Notes: a model not told the origin generated them from the sequence alone. Positions 22,226 to 31,270 are shown, numbered from the stretch's first letter. The stretch: DNA of 33,273 nt from an uncultured Clostridia bacterium (GCA_934183325.1 CAKPSH010000015.1:1-33273); one strand, 5' to 3'. Numbers and translations are program-made.

Positions 22226-22672
22226 ATTTTTGATTTTATTAAATAATTTAGTTATAAAATTTTCTTTTTTATATTCAATCAATGAAAGATTATCTTGACT
22301 AGTAGTAGAATCAATTGTGTTACTAGATAGTTCAAAATTTCTTTTTGGAAAATTTATTTCACAATTTTTAGAATTTTCTAATTCTAATTTGTCTAATTCT
22401 TCTCGTTCTGAAACTAATAGTTTATTTTTTTCATTCTCAGAACACAAATAATCTCTATAAATTAAGGCTAAATACGCTTCTGTATATTCAGAAATTTGTT
22501 GATTCCTTAGAGGAATTCTAATATTAATATTTGGAACATAAGTTGTATCCTTATTTTTTTCTATAAAATTAATAAAACTAAGATTTATCTTCTCTTTCAT
22601 ATACTGAGGCATCATTTTTATTATGATACTTAGTTCAGAAAAAGCTTGCTTATCTTGAAGAGTTATCATCAT
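22211..22672 (-). CDS. small helical protein, paralogue of 21759-22187
   Basis: This 153-residue protein starts at the first of two adjacent ATGs (22672), with GAAAGGAG 6 bases upstream; the open frame extends further, but into the preceding gene. Segments in order are LQDKQAFSELSIIIKMMPQY, 'YVPNINIRIPL', 'ISEYTEAYLALIYRDYLCSE', a polar linker and the basic tail ITKLFNKIKNIFQK. This is the better-preserved member of the unnamed Clostridia family, judged by its PNINxxIPL and YRDYxC features. The gene overlaps the end of the metalloprotease gene by 23 bases, so its translation is probably coupled to it. A partner or inhibitor of the protease is a reasonable guess but unproven. Confidence 0.72.
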   Translation of the reverse strand: MMITLQDKQAFSELSIIIKMMPQYMKEKINLSFINFIEKNKDTTYVPNINIRIPLRNQQISEYTEAYLALIYRDYLCSENEKNKLLVSEREELDKLELENSKNCEINFPKRNFELSSNTIDSTTSQDNLSLIEYKKENFITKLFNKIKNIFQK

Positions 22673-25088
22673 AATCAACTCCTTTCTGTGAAGTTTGAGT
22701 CGTATGGACAACAGAAGGGCTAAGTCTTTGACCACGTGTTAATGAAAGTAGTCTAGAGTAAGTTTGACGAGCAAGTGTAGGGGAAACACGTTTATAATAT
22801 AACTGCATATCTTCTAATGTTATGAAACCAGAATGATCTTGTAAAAATGAAGCAACTTTATTATCAAGTGAAGAATCTTCTATATGCGAACTTTCAGAAA
22901 TTTTTGCAACTAAACCATAGTAAATGGATTCAAAATTTTGACCACTTAAATTATTCTTTAATTGTTTTCTTTCAAAGTCTTGCATTATTGCTGTAACATC
23001 TTTTTTTGAACCATCAAGATTATACTCAACTGATAAAATAGGATATTCAGATAATATTTGTGGGTTATTTCTAATTAGTAAACCAAGGTATTCTGAAATA
23101 TCTATATCAGTACTAATATTTCCAACTTGTATTTGTTTGTGAGCAGCCGTATATATAGTATGATATATAGACTCTTTTATATAGCTATCTTCAGATCTTT
23201 GCCTAATTGAGCGAATAAATTGAGGATTTAAACTTTTTAAAAAAGCAAGTGAATTTAAAGTCCCCTCTCTTCTAGCATCTGATTCCATATAAATTTCATG
23301 ATAATTAGAGGAATAAAAATTTTTATCATATTTTTGTAATATTTCTTCTTTTATAAAGCAATAAGTTTGATAATCAATATTATTAGTCTTAATGTTGTGA
23401 TATTGAATACAATGTTGCATTTCATGAAATATTGTAGAAAATATATCAACTCTGTCTGCCTGTTCAGGACTACTTATCAGTTTTTCAATCAAATTTGAAT
23501 CTAACCAAATATAATGATAGTCAGAATCATAATAACCTCGATTTTGTGAATCTTCATTAACTCCATTTCCAAAAAATACGGAAATCCCAATATCAATTCC
23601 TTTTTCAGATAATTTATTATTTACAAGACTTTGAATACAAGCTTCAATAAGAACTCTATTATGAGTATCATTTGAATGAGGCATTTCTATAAATTCTTTT
23701 ATAATTGGAAGAGCAATATTAATAGGAATTACTTGACCGCTAAAATAACTCTTCAAAATCTTATTATGTGTTGTATCTAAAGAATCTCCACTAGCAAATT
23801 CTAATTTTTCATCAGTTATAAATTCACTATATAATTTATTCTTTTTTATTGCTTCTGTTAAAGCAACTTTTTCCTGAGGTGTGTAAAAATCAGAATGTAG
23901 TAATATGGTTAGGTTTTGCACAAAATGTATATCTATATTTTGTGATTGCTGAAGTGTAGCTAACTTTTTTATATAATATTCTGCAGGTAAAAATGGATTA
24001 GTAGCTTTGTTAAATTCAATTTCATATTTATTTAAACTTTGAAAAAAGTTACCTTGTAATATCCATGGATACTTTTTAGAGTATTCACTATTCATAAAAG
24101 CAGTTAAGTCATTGGGAATACCAATATCAGAAAGAAATAGTGCAATTTCAAAGCCTGATGTACAAGAGTCCAATAGAGTTTCTAACATTGAAGATACTGC
24201 CGTATCAGAATAATTTACTTGTCTAAGATGAGATGCTATATTTAATAATTCAGATGAATGAGGAGTAGTATTTGCAAGTGAGATAAAAGAACTCAAAGAT
24301 AAGCTTTTTATAATATTTTGTCTTATTTTTTGGTCAGAAATTTTACCATTCCATAAAGCTTGTACAAACTTATCTTGAAATATTTTCTCTGGTGAAAATA
24401 TTTGCTTTAATCTTAATATAACTTCTGTATATTGAAAGCATAAATTAGAACTGTAAAAATCTTTGGGATTATGTGCTTTTTGCATGAGATGATCAACAAT
24501 ATTTGAATTATCAATAAGCTGAACTATTTGTTTAATATCAGTTTCATCCATTTTAAGAAAATGTTTTTTTAGGTACATTATAGAATGTCCTAACATATTT
24601 TCTTCATATTTATTTGCATAATATTTTCTTGCCGAAATACCAAGAGATGAATCATCTTGATAAAAATTGTTTGTATCTAGTATTTCCAAATAGTTTGCTC
24701 TAATTTTTGAATATTCAAGCGCTAATTTAATACCATGATGATCAGAATTATATTGTAAATTAAACGCATATTTACTTTCATTATAATCCAAATTATCAAG
24801 TAATTCAGTTATAAAGAAGTCATATTTTGGAATACCTTTCAATATATCAGCATTTTGTAAAAGAATAGAAATGCTATTCATAAGCTTGTTAGAAATAGCA
24901 TTTTGATGCTCATTACCAAATTCTTTAAATTGATATAGTTGTAATAAAACAACTAAAGATTTTTTAAACATTTCTAATATATCTGAGTTTTCTAATAAGA
25001 AGTTTTCCTTAAGGTCCTTACTGTCTAAAGAAGAGAACTCAGTTAACATACTATTTAATGAATTTATTATTTGTTCATATTCATTCAT
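22650..25088 (-). CDS. large predicted zinc metalloprotease (HExxH)
   Basis: This 812-residue protein has no signal peptide or membrane helix, so it is predicted cytoplasmic. Residues 1-480 are helical with no recognised domain; short repeated-looking helices suggest a repeat scaffold. A zinc site follows: FSTIFHEMQHCIQ with His555, Glu556 and His559. Glu602 in MESDARREGTL, 43 residues after the second His, is a plausible third ligand, giving a gluzincin arrangement. Upstream of it, 'GYYDSDYHYIWLDSNLI' (about 516-532) fits an edge strand. The C-terminal 150 residues are helical. The ATG at 25088 has AGAAAGG upstream, and its promoter is at 25136-25164. It overlaps the small gene at 22211-22672 by 23 bases. 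Substrate and role are unknown; it may belong with the neighbouring unknown genes as one system. Confidence 0.72.
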   Translation of the reverse strand: MNEYEQIINSLNSMLTEFSSLDSKDLKENFLLENSDILEMFKKSLVVLLQLYQFKEFGNEHQNAISNKLMNSISILLQNADILKGIPKYDFFITELLDNLDYNESKYAFNLQYNSDHHGIKLALEYSKIRANYLEILDTNNFYQDDSSLGISARKYYANKYEENMLGHSIMYLKKHFLKMDETDIKQIVQLIDNSNIVDHLMQKAHNPKDFYSSNLCFQYTEVILRLKQIFSPEKIFQDKFVQALWNGKISDQKIRQNIIKSLSLSSFISLANTTPHSSELLNIASHLRQVNYSDTAVSSMLETLLDSCTSGFEIALFLSDIGIPNDLTAFMNSEYSKKYPWILQGNFFQSLNKYEIEFNKATNPFLPAEYYIKKLATLQQSQNIDIHFVQNLTILLHSDFYTPQEKVALTEAIKKNKLYSEFITDEKLEFASGDSLDTTHNKILKSYFSGQVIPINIALPIIKEFIEMPHSNDTHNRVLIEACIQSLVNNKLSEKGIDIGISVFFGNGVNEDSQNRGYYDSDYHYIWLDSNLIEKLISSPEQADRVDIFSTIFHEMQHCIQYHNIKTNNIDYQTYCFIKEEILQKYDKNFYSSNYHEIYMESDARREGTLNSLAFLKSLNPQFIRSIRQRSEDSYIKESIYHTIYTAAHKQIQVGNISTDIDISEYLGLLIRNNPQILSEYPILSVEYNLDGSKKDVTAIMQDFERKQLKNNLSGQNFESIYYGLVAKISESSHIEDSSLDNKVASFLQDHSGFITLEDMQLYYKRVSPTLARQTYSRLLSLTRGQRLSPSVVHTTQTSQKGVDYDDNSSR

Positions 25089-25135
25089 AATAATGATTAC
25101 CTTTCTATAATTTTCTTATGTGACTAACTAAAAGT

Positions 25136-25164
25136 AATTTATCATAAAGGTTAGAAAAATACAA
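25136..25164 (-). promoter_or_regulatory. promoter of the metalloprotease gene
   Basis: On the minus strand, TTGTAT (25159-25164), 17 bases and TAAATT (25136-25141), with TATGA before the -10 box, as in the promoter at 8436-8464. Confidence 0.5.
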
Positions 25165-25247
25165 TATATAGTGATAAATATAAATAAGTTTTAATAATTT
25201 ATAAAAATTATTGATGTTATATATCTTTTATGTTATATAAAATATAG

Positions 25248-26066
25248 GTGAAAAAATGTATGGAATATTTAAAACAAATAAAAAATGAAAATTCAAAAGA
25301 GATATTAACTCAACAAATAGAAAACTTTGAAAAATTTAGAAGTGTTAATATTAAAAGAAAGCATTATAAGATTGGACAAGACATCTTATTGAAGAAAGGA
25401 ACTCTAATACATGGCACATATAAAAATTTAGAAGGATTAAAAGAAATAGTAAAAAAAGGGCTAATTTCTAGTTCTTTTATAAATGAAAGATTATCAAAAT
25501 ATCCTGGTTGTGTTAGTGTATGGAACCTAAAAGAAGATATGCTACTTGGTAAGTATATTGATTTTTATAGTGGTGGAACAATAAAGTATAGGACTAACGA
25601 AAAAGAAACAACAAAGGTTATTAGCTTTTCAGAAATGAAAAATATTTTGAAATATATTACAGATCTAGAGGATATGACAATTTGGTATTTAGAGCAAACA
25701 AAAGAGGCAAGATTTCTTCCAAGTTTGGTACAGAACGCTGTTCAAATTGGAATTGTATTTAATGGAGAAAATAAAGAAATAAAAGAACTATTAGAGTACG
25801 ATGTTTTATCTGAGAATATAGAAGATGAAGAGGTTAGAGAATTTGTTAATAAGGATTATTATAATCAATTTATTATTGATAGGAAAAATAAAAACGATTT
25901 ATTCACAGACAGAGAAAGTGCAGTAGTATTTGGAATTCCATCTAATTTCATTGAAGGAATATTAGTTGGAAAAATATATGAACAAAATAAAGAAATCTTA
26001 AAAGAAATAAAAAGCTTATTACCAGATTGCTATATTGCTAACCTAGATGGAAAAGTAATATTCTAA
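25248..26066 (+). CDS. possible ADP-ribosyltransferase-like protein
   Basis: This 272-residue protein is soluble. Near residue 50 it reads KGTLIHGTYKNLEGLKEIVKKGL: a strand ending in His-Gly-Thr, then a helix with 'L-x-x-I-x-x-x-GL', the opening of many ADP-ribosyltransferase and PARP-like folds. 'YIDFYSGGTIKY' near 103-114 could supply the second aromatic residue. Glu223 in DRESAVVFGIP could be the catalytic glutamate, followed by the usual late strand (FIEGILVG). Overall identity to known enzymes is too low to be sure. The start is open: GTG at 25248, or ATG at 25260 with AGGTGAAA upstream. It is divergent from the metalloprotease gene and may share regulation with it. It could act as a toxin or protein modifier; no antitoxin is obvious. 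Confidence 0.5.
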   Translation: MKKCMEYLKQIKNENSKEILTQQIENFEKFRSVNIKRKHYKIGQDILLKKGTLIHGTYKNLEGLKEIVKKGLISSSFINERLSKYPGCVSVWNLKEDMLLGKYIDFYSGGTIKYRTNEKETTKVISFSEMKNILKYITDLEDMTIWYLEQTKEARFLPSLVQNAVQIGIVFNGENKEIKELLEYDVLSENIEDEEVREFVNKDYYNQFIIDRKNKNDLFTDRESAVVFGIPSNFIEGILVGKIYEQNKEILKEIKSLLPDCYIANLDGKVIF

Positions 26067-26129
26067 AAAGATTAGAGTTAATAAATTGGATATGTAATTG
26101 TGAATTTTTTAGAAATTTTAGCAAAAGTA

Positions 26130-26158
26130 TAGACAAACATTTATTCTTGTTATAAAAT
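26130..26158 (+). promoter_or_regulatory. promoter of the RhuM-Fic gene
   Basis: TAGACA (26130-26135), 17 bases and TAAAAT (26153-26158). The leader of about 80 bases that follows shows nothing further. Confidence 0.5.
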
Positions 26159-26238
26159 ATACAAAACAATTCAAAGAGACAGAATATAAAATAATAAATG
26201 AGGACGAGTTATATATTTTATAAAAAGGAAGTGCTTTT

Positions 26239-27195
26239 ATGGAAGATAAAAAGAATGAAATTATTCTATTTGAAAATCAGGAAATAAAGCTAGAGGTAAA
26301 TCTAAAAGATGAAACTGTATGGTTAAGTCTGGAGCAAATGGCTGAATTATTTGCTAGAGATAAATCCGTTATTTCAAGACATATTAATAATATTTATAAT
26401 GAAGAAGAACTTGATAGAAATTCAACTGTTGCAAATTTTGCAACAGTTCAAAATGAAAGTGGAAGAACGGTTACAAGAAATATTGATTATTATAATTTAG
26501 ATGTAATTATATCAGTTGGATATAGAGTAAAATCAAAAGAAGGCACTAAATTTAGACAATGGGCTAATAATGTATTAAAAGATTATATGCTAAAAGGATA
26601 TGCTGTAAATCAAAAGAGATTAGACTATTTAGAGAAAACAGTAAAATTAATAGATATTGCAAATCGCATAGACGAAAGATTAGAAGGAAATGATGCAAAA
26701 GAAATACTAAAAGTAATAGGAGATTACTCAAAAGCACTAGATTTATTAGATGATTATGACCATAAAACATTAAAAAAGATAGATGGAAATATAGATGAAA
26801 GAAAAATAGAATATAAGGATTGCATAGATATAATTAATAAACTAAGATTTAATGAAGAAAGTACACTTTTTGCCGTAGAAAGAGATAAAGGATTAGAATC
26901 AATTATTGGAAATATATATCAAAGTTTTGACGAACAAGATATTTATAAAAGCATAGAAGAAAAAGGAGTTAATTTTTTATATTTGATAGTTAAAAATCAC
27001 GTATTTGCAGATGGAAATAAAAGAATTGCTGCAACACTATTTATATATTTCTTAAACTTTTATGGAATATTATATAAAAATGGAAATAGAGTAATTGATA
27101 ATAATACTTTAACAGCTCTTACACTATTAATTGCGGAATCAAACCCAAAAGAAAAAGAAGTAATAATTGATTTAGTAATGAATTTTTTAAATTAG
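26239..27195 (+). CDS. RhuM-Fic/Doc fusion protein
   Basis: In this 318-residue protein the first 120 residues are a RhuM-type DNA-binding domain: VWLSLEQMAELFARDKSVIS, then TVTRNIDYYNLDVIISVGYR and FRQWANNVLKDYMLKGY. After a helical linker, the C-terminal half is a Fic/Doc domain with the active loop HVFADGNKR at 254-262 (His254, Asp258, Asn260, Arg262). This corresponds to HPFxDGNGR with the Doc-like Lys, so AMP transfer or kinase-like modification of a protein target is expected. An inhibitory (S/T)xxxEG helix was not clearly seen. The fusion could act as a self-regulating toxin. AAAGGAAG precedes the ATG. The MBL hydrolase gene follows 10 bases later, perhaps in the same transcript. Confidence 0.88.
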   Translation: MEDKKNEIILFENQEIKLEVNLKDETVWLSLEQMAELFARDKSVISRHINNIYNEEELDRNSTVANFATVQNESGRTVTRNIDYYNLDVIISVGYRVKSKEGTKFRQWANNVLKDYMLKGYAVNQKRLDYLEKTVKLIDIANRIDERLEGNDAKEILKVIGDYSKALDLLDDYDHKTLKKIDGNIDERKIEYKDCIDIINKLRFNEESTLFAVERDKGLESIIGNIYQSFDEQDIYKSIEEKGVNFLYLIVKNHVFADGNKRIAATLFIYFLNFYGILYKNGNRVIDNNTLTALTLLIAESNPKEKEVIIDLVMNFLN

Positions 27196-27205
27196 GAGGA
27201 TACAA

Positions 27206-27853
27206 ATGTTAGATAATATAGAAGTTTTATATCATAGTAGTATAAAAATAAATGGAGAAAAGATAATTTATATAGATCCATATAAAATAAGTGAAAATTA
27301 TAATGACGCTGATATTATATTTATAACACATGATCATTATGATCATTATTCAGAGGAGGATATAGATAAAGTTAGAAATGAAAATACAACTATTGTAATA
27401 CCTGAAACTGTATTAACCAAATTATTAAAGAAAGGTATTAATAAAAATTCAATTATAACAGTTGAACCTAATGAAAAATATATGGTTCAAGGTATTAAAT
27501 TTGAAACTGTACCAGCATATAATATAAATAAAGCATTTCATACTAGAGATAATGATTGGGTAGGATATATTATTGAAATACAAGGAATCAGATATTATAT
27601 AGCAGGAGATACAGACATTACAGAAGAAAGTATGAAGGTAAAATGTGATGTTGCTTTTGTACCAGTTGGAGGAACATATACAATGGACTCTAGAGAAGCT
27701 GCAGAATTAGTAAATGAAATAAAACCTAAAATAGCAGTACCAATTCACTATGGAAGTGTTGTAGGAACAAAACAAGATGCAATAAATTTTGTTAGATTAT
27801 TAAAGCCAACTACTAGAGGTATGATTTTGATGAAAGAAACCGAGGGAAAATAA
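27206..27853 (+). CDS. metallo-beta-lactamase-fold hydrolase
   Basis: This 215-residue cytoplasmic protein has the core metal motif THDHYDH (41-47), giving His42, His44, Asp46 and His47. Later residues are His in 'KAFHTRDNDWVGYII', Asp in AGDTDITEES (about 133), and a final His in VPIHYGSVVGT (about 182). The set matches UlaG-like/YtkL-type hydrolases (COG2220), which act on lactones or phosphodiesters. It lacks the extra domains of beta-lactamases or RNases. AGGAGG sits 7 bases before the ATG. It ends one base before the pentapeptide gene, so those two are co-transcribed. Confidence 0.9.
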   Translation: MLDNIEVLYHSSIKINGEKIIYIDPYKISENYNDADIIFITHDHYDHYSEEDIDKVRNENTTIVIPETVLTKLLKKGINKNSIITVEPNEKYMVQGIKFETVPAYNINKAFHTRDNDWVGYIIEIQGIRYYIAGDTDITEESMKVKCDVAFVPVGGTYTMDSREAAELVNEIKPKIAVPIHYGSVVGTKQDAINFVRLLKPTTRGMILMKETEGK

Positions 27854-27854
27854 A

Positions 27855-28493
27855 ATGAACATATTGAAACCACAGAAAAAGACATTTAATAATCTAAGAA
27901 AAATTGAAGACTTAAATAATGAATTACAAGAGAATTATGAGCTAAATAATATTCTAATTGAGAATTACAAAGAAGAAAATATAGAATTTACAGATATACA
28001 GTTAGAAAAGGCTATATTAAATAATGTTGAAATTATAAATGGAAACCTACAAAACAATATGTTTGTAGATATAGAATTTAATAACTGTAATTTTTCAAAT
28101 ACATCATTTGAAAATAGTTCTTTTATAAGATGTGAGTTCAAAAATTGCAAGTTAACAGGGTGCAATTTCTCAGAAAGTAGAATATATAATGTTAGCTTCA
28201 TAGATACTAACTTATGTTATGCAAATTTTTCATTAACAAGTATAGAAAATGTATTATTTGATAACACAAGCTTAAGAAATAGTAGTTTTCAAGAAAACAA
28301 ATTTAGAAATATTATATTTAGAAAAGCAGAATTAATACAAGCACAATTTTTTAAAACAAGTCTAAAGGGGATAGATCTTTCAGATAGTCAAATCCAAGAA
28401 ATATCTGTATCATTAGAAGATATAAAAGGAGCAGTAATAGATCAATCTCAGGCAACAGATTTACTATATTTAATAGGCGTAAAATTAAAATAA
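27855..28493 (+). CDS. pentapeptide-repeat protein
   Basis: In this 212-residue protein, residues about 35-180 consist of some 25 tandem pentapeptides with the pattern A/C/S-N/D-F/L-x-x, for example NNCNFSNTSFENSSFIRC and LTGCNFSESRIYNVSF. This folds into a four-sided right-handed beta-helix. The N-terminal 35 residues form a charged helix. Members such as Qnr and MfpA mimic DNA and protect gyrase, but a Qnr-type loop pattern is not evident, so I give no such role. It starts one base after the MBL gene stop, with GAGGG just before the start. Confidence 0.85.
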   Translation: MNILKPQKKTFNNLRKIEDLNNELQENYELNNILIENYKEENIEFTDIQLEKAILNNVEIINGNLQNNMFVDIEFNNCNFSNTSFENSSFIRCEFKNCKLTGCNFSESRIYNVSFIDTNLCYANFSLTSIENVLFDNTSLRNSSFQENKFRNIIFRKAELIQAQFFKTSLKGIDLSDSQIQEISVSLEDIKGAVIDQSQATDLLYLIGVKLK

Positions 28494-28539
28494 AAGTTCT
28501 GCGAACGAAATTGAGAGATGAATATATTGGGAGAAATAA

Positions 28540-29208
28540 ATGAAAAAAATATTAATATTTGTAATAATAGCAATCGCTATTATAGTAATAACTATTTTAG
28601 GAGTAAATTTATATGTAAAAATATCTACTAATAAACAAATTATTACTGAGGATGAATATACAAGACTAAAGGATGTGGATTGTATAGTTATTTTAGGTGC
28701 AGGAATATGGGGGAATCAGCCTAGTCCTATGCTAGAAGATAGATTATTAGAAGGCATAAATTTATATCAAAAAAATGTATCAAACAAAATAATAATGAGT
28801 GGTGATCATGGAAAAGAAGAATATGATGAAGTAAATGTGATGAAAAATTATGTAATTGAGAATGGAAATATACCATCAGAGGATATCTTTATGGATCATG
28901 CAGGATTTTCTACTTATGAAAGTATATATAGAGCAAAAGAAATATTTGATGTAAAAAAAATAATAATAGTTACACAAAAATATCACTTGTATAGAGCTTT
29001 ATATATTGCAAATCAGTTAGGAATAGAAGCTTATGGAGTTGGATCAGATCCAAGGCAATATGTAGGGGCAACATATAGAGAAGCACGAGAAATATTAGCA
29101 AGAGATAAAGATTTCGTTAAATGTATATTCAAGCCAAAACCAACTTATTTAGGAGAAACAATACCTGTAAGTGGAAATGGAGATATTACAAATGATAATA
29201 GAACATGA
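28540..29208 (+). CDS. SanA/YdcF-like membrane protein (DUF218)
   Basis: This 222-residue protein has one N-terminal membrane helix (about 4-25), and the rest is predicted to lie outside the membrane. The DUF218 core is clear: DCIVILGAGIWGNQPSPMLEDRL near 45, IIMSGDHG near 88, NYVIENGNIPSEDIFMDHAG near 105-124, and IIIVTQKYHLYRALYIANQLG near 144-165. SanA-type members affect envelope integrity and vancomycin exclusion in Enterobacteria, and a cell-wall role is plausible here. AGGGAGAAATA-like spacing upstream is weak (TGGGAGAAATAA). The C-terminal 20 residues are polar and look disordered. Confidence 0.87.
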   Translation: MKKILIFVIIAIAIIVITILGVNLYVKISTNKQIITEDEYTRLKDVDCIVILGAGIWGNQPSPMLEDRLLEGINLYQKNVSNKIIMSGDHGKEEYDEVNVMKNYVIENGNIPSEDIFMDHAGFSTYESIYRAKEIFDVKKIIIVTQKYHLYRALYIANQLGIEAYGVGSDPRQYVGATYREAREILARDKDFVKCIFKPKPTYLGETIPVSGNGDITNDNRT

Positions 29209-29230
29209 CATTTATAGAGAATTACTAATG

Positions 29231-29259
29231 TTGACAGAAAATATAATTACCATTATAAT
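29231..29259 (+). promoter_or_regulatory. consensus promoter of the ABC exporter operon
   Basis: TTGACA (29231-29236), exactly 17 bases and TATAAT (29254-29259), a perfect sigma-A consensus. A leader of about 60 bases follows, without an obvious operator. Confidence 0.85.
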
Positions 29260-29325
29260 TATTAAAAAATAGTGGAGATATATTGAAATTATCTACTCTA
29301 GTTTTGATAAAAGGAGTTTGAAAGA

Positions 29326-30603
29326 ATGATAAGAAATGCTATATTATATGTTTTAAGAAAGAAAACAAGAACAGTTATTATCTTTATTATTTTAACTGTA
29401 GTCCTTTCTTTTTTATATTCATGTTTAAACATAATGAAATTAATCAATAATCTAGAAAACAATTTATATAAAATTTCAAATACATCAATATCAATAACTC
29501 AAAAAAACGATGAAAGTTTTGAGTTAAATGAATTTAAAGAAATAGAAAATGTTCAAGAAGTAAAAAAAATAATAACCCAATATGATGGATTAGCCAAAGC
29601 TATAGATACTGAACCAGTTGATGGTATGCAAAATGTTGAAATAGATTATTTACAGGATGAAATGAAAAATTTACTTTCAGTTGAGGCCATAAATAATACC
29701 GAAAATGATATTTTATTTTATAGTGGAATTTTTACCATTATAGAAGGTAGACATATTGAAAAGGATGATAGAGGAAAGATTCTTATACATGAGGAACTTG
29801 CAAAAAAAAATAATTTGCACTTGAATAATAAAATCAAATTAGAATTATTAGAATTAGATAAAGATAAAGCAAAAGAAGAATCGGAATTTGAGATTATTGG
29901 AATTTTTTCAGGAAAAAAGCAAGAAATATATACTGGACTATCATCCGACTTTAGTGAAAATATGGTTTTTATCGATTATGAATCAAGTCAAATTGCACTA
30001 AATAAAACAAAAGAGCATAAGATTGTAAATAAGATTTCAGTGTTTTCAGATGATTTAGAAGAAAGTAATATATCTTATAGCAAAATCAAAGAAATAAAAA
30101 CTGATTGGTCAAAATATAGTATTAGCAAAGATAATAATGTGTTTGAAGAAACATTAAAATCTGTAGAAGGAATAAAACATATTATAAAAATTATGTTATT
30201 TTCTATTATGCTTGGTGGGGTAACAGTTATTTCATTAATATTAATTTTGTGGCTTAGAGAAAGGATTTACGAAATAGGAATATTGTTATCAATTGGTATA
30301 AGTAAAATAAAAATTATAGCTCAATTTATGTTTGAGTTAGTATTTATATCATTACCGGCTATAGTAATATCTCTATTTTTAGGAAATCTTATATTAAATC
30401 AAATTATAAGTGGATTTATAGATACAGATAGTTCAACACTAAATATTAAAAATTTACTACAAAATAATCAGCTAATATCAAAATTAGTAGTACTTTTACA
30501 AAGCTATGGAATATTAATAAGTATTATTGCTATATCAGTTACTATTGCATGTACAATGATAGTGCTAAAAAAGCCAAAAGAAATATTATCAAAAATAAGT
30601 TAG
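29326..30603 (+). CDS. FtsX/MacB-type ABC transporter permease (first, Vex1-like)
   Basis: This 425-residue permease has one N-terminal membrane helix (about 15-35), a large extracellular domain (about 40-285) and three C-terminal helices, including LGGVTVISLILILWL and the family motif 'EIGILLSIGISKIKIIAQF' near 316. This is the MacB-like layout of type VII ABC exporters. The order permease-ATPase-permease (29326-32644) is that of the vex operon of Streptococcus pneumoniae; no peptide gene or two-component system of the pep27/vncRS kind is seen next to it. It would pair with the second permease as a heterodimer. AAAGGAG lies 9 bases before the ATG. Confidence 0.88.
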   Translation: MIRNAILYVLRKKTRTVIIFIILTVVLSFLYSCLNIMKLINNLENNLYKISNTSISITQKNDESFELNEFKEIENVQEVKKIITQYDGLAKAIDTEPVDGMQNVEIDYLQDEMKNLLSVEAINNTENDILFYSGIFTIIEGRHIEKDDRGKILIHEELAKKNNLHLNNKIKLELLELDKDKAKEESEFEIIGIFSGKKQEIYTGLSSDFSENMVFIDYESSQIALNKTKEHKIVNKISVFSDDLEESNISYSKIKEIKTDWSKYSISKDNNVFEETLKSVEGIKHIIKIMLFSIMLGGVTVISLILILWLRERIYEIGILLSIGISKIKIIAQFMFELVFISLPAIVISLFLGNLILNQIISGFIDTDSSTLNIKNLLQNNQLISKLVVLLQSYGILISIIAISVTIACTMIVLKKPKEILSKIS

Positions 30604-30614
30604 GAGAGTATAAC

Positions 30615-31259
30615 ATGAGTATATTAGAAATAAAAGATGTAACATACAATTATTCAAATTCAAAGGAAAAAATTTTATCATCCATAAATCAAAAATTTGA
30701 ACTTGGACAATTTTATGCAATAATTGGAAAATCAGGTGCTGGCAAATCAACATTACTTTCACTATTAGCAGGGTTGGACAAGCCACAAAAGGGAAAAATT
30801 TTATTTGAAAACGAAAATATTGAAAAAAAAGGGTATAGTAATCATAGAAAAAACAATATATCATTAGTATTTCAAAATTATAATTTAATTGATTATTTAA
30901 CACCGATGGAAAATGTAAGATTAGTGAACAAAAAAGCATCACAAGAAATTTTAATTGAATTAGGTCTTGATGAAAGTCAAATAAATAGAAATGTAATGAA
31001 ACTATCAGGAGGTCAACAACAAAGAGTAGCAATAGCAAGAGCATTAGTATCAGAAGCTCCAATAATTCTAGCAGATGAACCTACAGGAAATCTAGATAAT
31101 GATACTGCTGGGGATATAATAAAAATATTAAAGAAACTAGCTAAAGAAAGAAACAAATGTGTAATAGTTGTAACACATAGTAAAGATGTTGCAAATGCTG
31201 CAGATATTATTTTAGAATTAAGTAACAAAAAACTAAAAAAAATAGGTAAGATAAATTAG
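30615..31259 (+). CDS. ABC transporter ATPase (LolD/MacB type)
   Basis: This 214-residue ATPase powers the two permeases around it. It has Walker A GKSGAGKST (38-46), the Q-loop Gln in SLVFQNYNLIDYL (about 87), the signature LSGGQQQRVA (130-139), Walker B with ILADEPTGNLD (151-161) and the H-loop His in VVTHSKD. These match the LolD/MacB/Vex2 class that works with FtsX-type permeases. The start is the ATG at 30615 after TAGGAGAG; the longer open frame reaches back into the permease gene. The gap to the next gene is 11 bases. All catalytic residues are intact. Confidence 0.94.
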   Translation: MSILEIKDVTYNYSNSKEKILSSINQKFELGQFYAIIGKSGAGKSTLLSLLAGLDKPQKGKILFENENIEKKGYSNHRKNNISLVFQNYNLIDYLTPMENVRLVNKKASQEILIELGLDESQINRNVMKLSGGQQQRVAIARALVSEAPIILADEPTGNLDNDTAGDIIKILKKLAKERNKCVIVVTHSKDVANAADIILELSNKKLKKIGKIN

Positions 31260-31270
31260 GAGGGATAGTG

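Noticed and set aside
30589..31062. Minus-strand 157-codon frame opposite the ABC ATPase gene
   Set aside because: Its composition is the reverse image of an AT-rich coding gene (Leu/Phe/Tyr excess), with no ribosome site.
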